DNA of 64,000 nt from GCA-2705995 sp965661625 (lineage in GTDB: Bacteria > Bacteroidota > Bacteroidia > Flavobacteriales_G > Salibacteraceae): assembly GCA_965661625.1 (NCBI GenBank), contig CBFIEM010000001.1, positions 1-64,000 on the forward strand, read 5' to 3'. Made by a program: the position numbers and the translations under genes. Positions 25,105 through 35,300 of this stretch are shown here, in pieces; the first letter of the stretch is position 1; each line of letters starts with the position of its first letter. The notes under the pieces were generated by a model. That model saw only the letters and a program-made list of their open reading frames with translations, was not told where the DNA came from and did no database searches.

Positions 25105-25382
25105 CCTCCTCCGTTATATACGTTTGTAATTCCTTTAGATTTTACCAATTGCAAGGCTCTGCCACTTCGCATTCCACTAGCACAGCACAAAACTATAGGT
25201 TGATTTACGGCTTCTAATTTATTGATTCGTTCTGGTAACTTCCCCAATGGGATGTTTAAACTTCCACCAACGTGTCCTTGCTTAAATTCCGATGGTTCGC
25301 GCACATCTACGATCAGTGGGCTGTTCGTCAACGCTTCTTTAAGCGCTTTATTACTTCCAAATAATTTGCTTAGAAACGACAT
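25074..25382 (-). CDS. Cytoplasmic single-domain rhodanese
   Basis: A 102-residue rhodanese-like protein, start taken at 25382 (MSFLSKLFGSNKALKEAL). It carries the domain motifs LIVDVREPSEFKQGHVGGSL and NIPLG, and the active-site loop VLCCASGMRSGRA with two adjacent cysteines. No signal peptide is seen, so it should be cytosolic, in contrast to the lipoprotein paralogue encoded just downstream. The trio rhodanese - rhodanese lipoprotein - DUF6132 looks like one operon. Confidence 0.88.
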   Translation of the reverse strand: MSFLSKLFGSNKALKEALTNSPLIVDVREPSEFKQGHVGGSLNIPLGKLPERINKLEAVNQPIVLCCASGMRSGRALQLVKSKGITNVYNGGGWRKVKSMLP

Positions 25383-25459
25383 GGCTTGGCTGTTTTTGTA
25401 TAACACTTAATGCAAAGTACAATGCTACAAAGTCATGCGGTTAAATGATGTAACAAATG

Positions 25460-26389
25460 TTACTCTTCTTCAGAAACTCTGCTATCCATCTCCGTTCGAT
25501 TTCGGAAGCGAATTCCAAACATTAACTCATGTGTGCCATTCGTATGACTTTGAATGTCCGAGGTAGGCATGTCGTATGAATATCCTATGCTAAGGTTACT
25601 TTGGAACATGTAGCCAAACATAATGCCTATTGCATCTTCACTTCTGTAAGAAAGTCCAGCCCAAACTTGATCCGCATAAATCCCACGTATAGCTGCATCA
25701 AATTGAACAGGCGTAGGTTCTACATATTTGATAAATACTGAAGGCTGAAGCTTGAAATTATCGACAACTGGAAAGTTGTACCCTGCAGAGAAGAAAAAGT
25801 GGCGAGCTAGTCGACCCTTTGTTTCGCTATAGTCCTCAAAAAACTGCACCCTATTTCCCAGAAGTTGAGGTGCTGAAAACCCAACAAAAAAGTCATCACT
25901 GTATAAATACAGTCCCGCGCCTGCATCTGGAAGTGTCACAGACTGATTTCCATTACTCAGCGCAATATCACTAGAAACTTTAGTTGTTATTTTGCTCGCA
26001 TCCATAGCAAACTGGAGGACACCACCTGATACTGCCATGCTTAGTTTAATGTCTTCACTAATTGGCAAATGATACGCGTATGAGAAACTTGCTCCAGTGC
26101 GTCGGGTTGGCCCAGTAATATCTGCAAATGCGTAACCTCCTAAACCCACACGGGTGTTTCTAACTGGACCATGAAGGCTCACAACATGTGTTCGTGGTGC
26201 ATCTTGAATTCCTACCCATTGGTAGCGGTTGTTCATAGAAGCACGCCAATATGGGTTACTACCACCAACCGCTGGATTTATGGCATAATCGTTTAGGAAA
26301 TACTGCGTATACTGCGGCAACTGTTGCCCTATGGCTACAGCTGATACAAACAACACTGCGAACGTTATGTATAGCTCTAACTTTTTCAT
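25460..26389 (-). CDS. PorP/SprF family outer membrane protein, partner of the giant adhesin
   Basis: A 309-residue outer-membrane protein with signal peptide (residues 1-21) and the family opening QLPQYTQYFLNDYAINPAVGG. Repeated beta strands follow (GAGLYLYSDDFFVGFSAPQL, AGYNFPVVDNFKLQPSVFIK) up to the closing HELMFGIRF. Members of this family are needed by the T9SS to bring out and anchor the large adhesin encoded directly upstream (SprF with SprB in Flavobacterium johnsoniae). Here the gap between the two genes is one base, the classical arrangement. Confidence 0.93.
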   Translation of the reverse strand: MKKLELYITFAVLFVSAVAIGQQLPQYTQYFLNDYAINPAVGGSNPYWRASMNNRYQWVGIQDAPRTHVVSLHGPVRNTRVGLGGYAFADITGPTRRTGASFSYAYHLPISEDIKLSMAVSGGVLQFAMDASKITTKVSSDIALSNGNQSVTLPDAGAGLYLYSDDFFVGFSAPQLLGNRVQFFEDYSETKGRLARHFFFSAGYNFPVVDNFKLQPSVFIKYVEPTPVQFDAAIRGIYADQVWAGLSYRSEDAIGIMFGYMFQSNLSIGYSYDMPTSDIQSHTNGTHELMFGIRFRNRTEMDSRVSEEE

Positions 26390-26390
26390 T

Positions 26391-29300
26391 TTACCTCATC
26401 AGTGTAATTGGACCTGTGAGCGGCTCTTTCATCACACGTTCGTTCTTAATATCAATCACGTAATAATACGTTCCAATAGGTAAGTCTTCACCGTTAAACC
26501 TTCCATCCCATGGCTCTTTATAACCTACAGATTCAAATACAACCTGTCCCCACCTGTTAAACACTTGGATAAGTGCATTCGGATACGTTTCAAGGAAGTC
26601 AATTTCCCAAACATCATTGGTTCCATCACCATTTGGTGAGAACCCATTTGGAAATTCAATGTCTGTATTTACTGTAACAATAATGGTATCTGTGCTTGAA
26701 CAGCCGAATATATTGGTAACGGTAACCGTATACGTTGTTGTCGTTAATGGAGAAGCAATCGGATTGGCAATTGTTGGGTCATCCAATGATTCACTTGGAC
26801 TCCATGTGAATGAGGAGCCGCCCAAGTTTGTTGTTGGGTTTCCACCAATTCCATACGTTTCTCCTACCAATATGGTACTGCCATTTCCAGCATCAACAGC
26901 AGGGACATTGGCAAAGTTTGCAAACGCCGTATCTATTGCAAAACACGTATTCGCGTTGGCCACGACTACAAAGGCAAGGCTATCTTGTCCAAAAGCAGGT
27001 ACAGCCAAAATAGAGTCTGTGCCCATTAACTGACCACTCAAGTCGAACCATTGATATGTTACGGTTGCATTACTGATCGTTTCAGCATAAAAATTAATGC
27101 TATCCGTTAGCGAACATAATGAGGTGTCAAGTGCTGAGACATCTAATGTTGTTTCTACACCTATGTTAATGGTATCGGTAACCGAGCATCCTGTTGTGTC
27201 ATTAACTGTAATGATGTACTCGCCATCTACGAGGTTAATTACATCCTCCAACGATGATGTAAATGCTGGGCCTGTCCAGGCGAAACCGTATGTACCTTGA
27301 CCTCCTGTAACGCTTATCGCAGCAAACCCATCGTTGGTGTTTTCACAGCTTGCATTTCCAGTACTATCAACAGTTATAGCTAAGAGCGGTACATCTACAA
27401 TTTCAACTGAATCTATTACCGAACAGCCACTACTGCCTGTTGCTGTTACATAATAAACACCTGCGCACACATTATTGAGTAGCGAGTCGTTGTCACCATT
27501 AGACCATTGGTAAGTTACGGTGTCGTTTCCTAATACTTCTACTAAAGCCTCTCCTGCACAGAATGGAGCTGGAGAACAATTGTAGTTATCCGTAACAATA
27601 AAGTTCAATTGCAATGTTGGTGGTTGAACTACAGATGCAGTATCGGCAGTTGTGCAGCCGGTTGATGGATCTGTTACCTGTACACCATAATTACCTACAC
27701 AGAGCGTATCAATGGTAGCTAAAGTATCATTTACTCCAGTTGACCAAAGGTATGAGAATGGGCCCGTTCCTCCATTAACCGTAGCAGTTGCGGTTCCTAC
27801 ACATTCAGCGTTACATCCAGCATTTGTAGTACTAACTGTAACTGATGGGCCGCCGATGTCACTCACTGGTATTACAGCATTCAAGGAACAACCATTGGTA
27901 TCCACCACCACCAATTGATACAGACCTCCACCGATATTTGTTATCGGGTTTGTGGTGTCTGTTCCATTCCAGATGTAAGTTAATTGACCGGAACCACCGC
28001 TGGCAAATGCTTGAGCACTTCCATCCACTAATCCACAATTTGCATCAACTACAATGGTACTATCCAAAATTAGTGGTGTTGGTTCATCAATCACCGTTGT
28101 ATCAACAGCAATACATCCATTTCCTAAGTCTGTAACCGTTACCGAGTACGTTCCAGCACACAGGCCAGAAACTGTAACATTAGTATCTGCCGGACTTGAT
28201 GACCATTGGTAAGCATATGGCCCAATACCTGGGTTTGTAATTGTCACGGAAGCTGTCCCATCACATGATCCAAAGCACAGCGCGTCTGTTGAACTTGCAG
28301 CAATGCCAAATACGCCTTGATTGTTAAGCACAACGCTTGTTGTAATTGAGCAACCCACGCTATCGAATACTTCTAAATTATAGGTTCCAGCGGCCAAATT
28401 GACGTATGGGTTTGCAGTATCCACGCCATTCCAAACAAACGTAAGTGGTCCTGTTCCACCAGTGGCAAACACTTGGATAGTTCCATCTGGCAACCCACAG
28501 TTTGGATTGGTAGCCACTACATTGTTAATTGTGATAGGAGCAGGTTCAGTAATGATTGCACTATCTACACTAATACAACCCGTACCCAAATCAGTAACGG
28601 TAACCGAATACGTACCTGCGCAAAGGTTTGTTGTAGTTGCAGTCGTGTCATTTGCTCCCGAAGACCATTGAATTCCAAAGCTGCCCGCTGGAACAGTAAC
28701 CGAGACCGTTCCATTACAATCTCCTGCACACAGCACATTCGTGCTCGTAGTAGAAATTGCAGGACCTAAATTATTGCTTAAGCTTATTGATTGTTGCAGC
28801 GTACAACCATTGGCATCTGTTACAGTTACATCGTAAGATCCAGCGGTCAATCCAGTCAATGGGTTTCCGGCAAAAGCACCTCCGTTCCAAGAGAAGGTAT
28901 AACCACCCGCACCGCCTGAAACAAATAACTCAATTGACCCATCTGCGGCGCCACAGTTAGGGTCTACTGCAGTTACGCTATCTATCACTAATGCACTGGG
29001 TCCACCAATGAATGCGGTATCAAAATGCTGACACCCACTACTATCTGTTATGGTTACAACGATCGGTCCTGAACACAGGTTTAATACCGTATCGTTGGTC
29101 GCACCATTACTCCACAAGTAAGCGTATGGAGTATTCCCACCTGTTACTGTAACAACAGCTCCACCATCGCAGACCCCATTACAGCTAACATCATTTGCTT
29201 GAATTGACGATGAAATTGCAGTTGGCTGTGCAATGGTAACTGACTGAACAATTGAACATCCATTAGCATCATCAATTCCGATCACGTAAGTACCAGCGCA

Positions 29301-32300
29301 CAAATTCGTTCTCACCGGACCGGTAAATCCATCTGGCCAAGTGTAGGTATAACCAGGCGTTCCCCCTACTGCTGTAAGCGTTACAGCACCATCGCACGTT
29401 CCATTGCAACTTGCATTTGTTACTAAGGCTGTTGCAGTTAGTGGTAAAGGCTCTGTTATGGTGAACGTGTCTATCAAAATACAACCCGCACTGTCTGTAA
29501 TCGAAACCGAATAGAATCCAGGACAGAGACCTGTAACGGTGTTTGTGGTATCATTTGCATTGGACGACCATTGGTAAGATATGGGTGCAGGAACTCCCTG
29601 TGGAGTTACGCTTGCTAGTCCATCGCATGCTCCATTACATAGGACATTGGTGAACGTGAGTCCGCTTGAAGCGGTTCCTGAGGTTCCATTGGGAACAGGT
29701 ATGTTGAGCACTGCATCGCATCCTGTTGAGTCTGTTATTGTTACGCCATAAGTTCCTGGGCACAAACCATCTACTATTGAGGTGTCACCAGGATTTGGAG
29801 TAACATTCCATGTATAGCTATAAGGGCCTGTTCCGCCTGTGACATTCGATAAGTCTATCAAACCATCGCACACACCACAGAATGCAGGGGTAATTGCAGG
29901 CGTTGCAGTAATTGCCGTAGGTGCATTCAGGGTAATTGCCCCTGAATCTTGGCAACCATTGCCATCTGTAACAGTAACTGCGTAAGAGCCGGCACATAAA
30001 CCGGCTTGAGTCTGAGCTGTATCACCATTAGACCAGATAAAGCTAAAGTTTCCTGCCCCTCCAGTAGCCGAAGCCGTGAGCTGGCCATCGCAAACGGTAT
30101 TACATGAAATGGCACTATCAATAGTTAACGTGAGGGCAATTGGGGCAGGATCTGTAAAGGTTAAGGTATCAATCGCAAAACAACCATTCTGATCAGTCGC
30201 TGTAACGGTATACTGGCCTGCACAAAATCCTCCTTGAGTTGGGCCTATTAATCCGCCCTGCCACGTATAGGTAAAGTTTCCAGCTCCACCAGAAGCACTA
30301 ACCGTTGCTTGACCGTTACAGTCTCCAACACAAAGGATTGGACTAGTAATGGTGGTTGTAACAGCTATTGCTGGCGGTGAAGTTACCACTGCAGTATCGA
30401 ATGCCGTACAACCATTTGCATCAGTAATGGTAACGATGTAACTACCGGAAGTCAATCCCGTAATAGACTGGCCATTCATACCATTTGACCATGCAAATAG
30501 ATAAGGAGCTAAACCACCGTTAGCTGTTATTGACAATCCGCCATTCGCAGAACCAAAACATGTTTCGTTGCTATCAACTGTTATTGTGCTTAGAATTGAA
30601 GTAGTTTGGGTTATTTGTGCTGTGTCAATGACGCTACAGCTATTCGAGTCCGTGATTGTAACTGTATAGAATCCTGCTGGAAGACCAGTAACAGATGTAC
30701 TTGTATCACCCGTAGACCATGAGTAAGTATAAGGTGAAACACCTCCAACAGCGCTCACTGTTAATCCACCGGTTGAATCACCATTACAGATTACATTGCT
30801 ATCAACAGTTACTGTAGAAATGAGTTGAGGTGGCTCTGGAATAACAGCCTCAGCTGTATCAGAACAACCTGTACTTAGGTCGGTAACGGTTACTATGTAA
30901 GTGCCCGCAGGCAATCCGCTTGCAGTTGGAGAATTTTGTCCAGCAGCTGGAGCAGGTGACCAAGCATAATCAAACGGACCATTAGAAGAACCTCCACCTC
31001 CTTGAGCAGCGCACCATTCGAATTGAATATTCGGACGGTTAGCACTGAATGCAGGGGTCGTTATTGAGCTACAAACATCCACAAATTGAGCATCATAGAG
31101 CACTGTATTTCCTCCAGTGGTGGTAAACTCAATTTCTGGGTTTAAGAATGGGAAGAAAGAGTTGAAACAAACTTCAACAATTAGGTTTGATGTTCCATCC
31201 CAGTTATAACCTGTGTTGAGGGTATGCGTATTGTAACCCGGCACTACCGGCTCCGTTACTGGCCCATATACCTGAGACAGTCCAGTTTGCCAAGACGCAT
31301 TGGTCAGGTCCGAAACTGAGGTACATCCCATGCTAACTGTAAAGCCGTCCACAGAGGCTACTCCATTTGTATTGGTAACATTAAAACCAAGGGCAGTTAT
31401 GGTACCAGGCGCAAGTCCAGCTGCCGATAAATCAGCTGCTGTATAAAGTATTTGATGTCGTGTAGATGGAAACAATGTACCATATGGTGATGGGTATGAA
31501 ATGGCATCGTTACTCGCTGTTCCAGTTCCTACAATTGAAGTCGTGGTTGGTCCAGAGCAACCCGAAGCATTCACCCCACATGAAAGCGCTGGTGTTCCAA
31601 AATTTAAGGAAACAGTTGCAGATCCTGTACTATCTCCAAAACATATTACGGAGTCTATTGAAGAAATTGTGGCAATCAATTCTGCAGGATTATCCAAATC
31701 AACCGTATCACTAGTTGTACAGCCATTGGCATCTGTTATGTCCACAATGTAGCTTCCTGCACACAAATTTGAAATCGTATCTGCAGAGAGTCCTCCAGTC
31801 CAAGCGTAGGTATACGGCCCAGTACCGCCAGTAACAGAGGCTGTAAGTGTGGCATCGCATGTATTATTACAGCTAACTGAATCAACCACAACAATACTAG
31901 CACTTAAGGTGTCGGGTTGCTGTAATACGTAATTGGTCACGAGCTGACATCCATTGGCATCTGTTACGGTGAGGTTAAAGCTGTCTGCACATAAATTACT
32001 AACAAGCGAGTCAGCAGGAAGGCCATTTGACCATGCAAAAGTGTAAGGTGCAGTTCCGTTGGTAACTGAAGCTAATAATTCACCATCGCAAACCCCGTTA
32101 CAACTGATTGATTGGAGTTCTGTGAACGTTACATTCAAGGCAACTGGTTCTGGGATAATTACTTGAACTGTATCGGCGCATCCATTAGCATCAGTTATGG
32201 TAACCGCTTGTGTACCGCCACATAAGTTAGTTTGATTAGATCCTATTTGACCATTTGGCCATGTAATGGTATATCCCGGAGTTCCTCCGCTAACAGTAAC

Positions 32301-35300
32301 TGTTGCCTCTCCATCGCAAACACCATTACATGATGCTCCTTGAATTAGCACAAATCCTCCTGTGATATCCGTTGGTTCTCCCAGGTTAAATGTATCCTGA
32401 ATGCTACAGTTTGCGCTATCTGTAATGGTAACGATGTATTGTCCAGCACACAGGTTGGTCAAACTCGTGCCTGAAGCCCCTGTATTCCATGTTAAAGTGT
32501 AAGGCGCCGTTCCTCCCGAAGGGTTAGCCGTTATCCCTCCGGTGCAATCTCCAAAACACTGAATTGATGCAGTTGGAGTAAATGTATTTGTTATTGGAGT
32601 TGGTTCCGTAATTACAACTTGAGCTGTACCTATACAATTGTTGTTGTCTGTAACGGTAACATCATAAGTACCAGCGCACAACCCAGAAATGGTTGATCCA
32701 ACCAATCCGCCACTCCATGCATAGGTATACGGTGCTGTACCACCTGTGCCGGTAGCTGTTACTTGTGCATTGCAGTCGCCTCCACAAGCTATGGATAAAT
32801 CAAGGTTAATCGTTGCTGAAACTGGTGCAGGTTCTGTCAGCACTATTTGACCTAATCCTTGACATCCATTGGCGTCAGTAACGGTAAGGTCGTAAGTACC
32901 TGCACACAATCCTGTCTGCGTTTCACCTACTAATCCTCCTGTCCAAGCAAATGTGTAAGGAGCAGTACCGCCGGAAGCTGAAGCTGTTACCTCACCATCG
33001 CAAACACCATTACACGAAATTGAAGCGTCGATAGCAATGCTTGTTGTTATTGGAGCGGGATCGGCAATTACCAGTTGAACAGTATCTGCACATCCGTTCA
33101 CATCCGTCACAGTGACTTCGAGCGCTCCAGCACATAAGCCTGTTTGATTCAGTCCTGTCCCACCGTTACTCCAATTAAATGTATACCCACCAGTTCCTCC
33201 GGTTGCAGCGGCAGAAACTTCAGCATCGCAAATGCCATTACAAGAAACAGGTACATCGAGCGATAAAGATCCGACAAGTGCAGTTGGTTCTGCTAGTGTG
33301 ATGGTATCAAAGAGCTGACAATTATTAGCATCGGTAATTGTAGCAATGTATTGTCCTTGGCATAAATTGCCTTCAACTAAGCCGGTGTTTCCACTTGGCC
33401 AAGACACGGTGTATGGTCCTGTTCCTCCACCCGGGTTTGCTGTTATTTCACCAGAGCAATCTCCATTACACAATATTTGAGCAGTCTGAGTTAATGTATT
33501 TGTAATTGCAGCAGGTTCAGTGAGAATCAATTGTACCGCATTCGAGCAATTGTTCACATCTGTAACAGTAAGGTCATAAGTACCTGCACATAACCCGCTT
33601 TGAGTGGCACCATTTAACCCTCCTGTCCAAGTGAACGTATACGGAGCTGTGCCACCAGTAGCTGACCCCGTAAGCTGCGCATCACAAATGCCATTACAAC
33701 TAACCGGTAGGTCTAAGCTGATTGATGCGATCAGGGGTGCTGGCTCAGTGATAATGATTTGACCATTTCCAGTACAGTTATTTGCATCCGTAACGGTGAG
33801 GTCATAAGTACCTGCGCACAATCCCGTTTGATTTGCACCTACTAAACCACCAGTCCAGGTGAATGTATAGGGAGCTGTTCCTCCTGTTGCACTTGCAGTA
33901 ACTTCTGCATCACAAATACCATTGCAGGATACGCCTTGATCAAGAGTAATACTAGGTGTTATTGGGTCAGGTTCATTAATCGTTATTTGCGAAGGGGTCT
34001 GGCAATTATTGGCATCAGTAACGGTAACTGTTAAAAGACCAGCACATAAGCCCGTTTGGCTAGTTCCATTTCCGCCATTACTCCATGCCAATGTATAAGG
34101 ACCGGTACCTCCGCCTACAACGGCAGATACTTCTGCATCACAAACCCCATTGCACGAAATTGGAACATCTAAGCTCAGCGTTAATGTGAGTGCCGGTGGC
34201 TCCGCCAGGGTAACATTAGCTGTAGCTGTGCAGTTGTTCGCGTCTGTTACTGTCGCAACATAAGGGCCAGCGCAAAGACCCGATTCTACCAAGCCGGTAT
34301 TTCCGCTTGGCCAAGACACGGTATAAGGACCTGTTCCTCCACCTGGGTTCGCTGTTATTTCGCCAGTACAATCTCCATTACATAATATTTGAGCAGTCTG
34401 TGTTACTGATAGAGTCAATAACGGTGGCTCAATAATTATGATTTGACCTGTTGATGTACAATTGTTCACGTCGGTAACCGTGAGGTCATAAGTGCCGGGA
34501 CACAAGTTTTGCTGCGTTGCTCCTGGGGGTAATGTAGCCCATGTAAATACATATGGCGCCGTACCACCGGTAGCCGATGCCAGCAATTCAGCATCGCAAA
34601 CACCATTACACGATATACCACTAACTAAGGTAATGTTGGCTTGAAGCGACGCTGGTTCAGTAATGATGATTTGATCCGTTTGGGTACAGCCACTTGCATC
34701 AGTAACCGTCAAATTGTAGGTCCCTGCACATAAGTTGGCGTGAGTTGGACCATTAGGAAGCACATCCCACGAATACGTAAAACCGCCATTTCCTCCGCTT
34801 GCAGATGCTGTTATCGCCGCATCACAAATGCCGTTACATGAAATGGGCTGATCTAAGTTAATGTTGGTTATAATGGGCGGTGGCTCAGAAATAACAACTG
34901 ATGCAGTATCCTCACAGCCATCTGGTCCAGTTACTGTAGCAATGTAAGTTCCCGCTGTAAGGTTCGAAACGGTTGCTGAATTCTGACCAGCAGCCGGTGC
35001 TGGTGACCATGCGTAAGTAAATGTAACTCCACAGTTTCCAAATTGTACATCCGGACGATTAACCGACTGTGCATTTACTGTTGAAAGCCCACAAGCACTT
35101 GTTAAGTTATCGTGCTCATAAATCACAGACGGAAATGCCGTTGGTGTAAAGAATGTGGAAGCGTTTGCTGTATTCCCTCCGTTGGTCAGTGCATTTTGGA
35201 AACAAACCTCAACAATAACATTTGAGATACCATCCCACATGTAGGTATAATCAAATTGATGCGTTTTCCACCCGTTGTTTAAGCTGATCGTTTTAGGCGT

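Noticed and set aside
26617..28960. Several open frames of 60-140 codons opposite the giant adhesin gene
   Set aside because: They follow the repeat pattern of the adhesin on the other strand, show low-complexity Val/Pro-rich translations and have no start signals.
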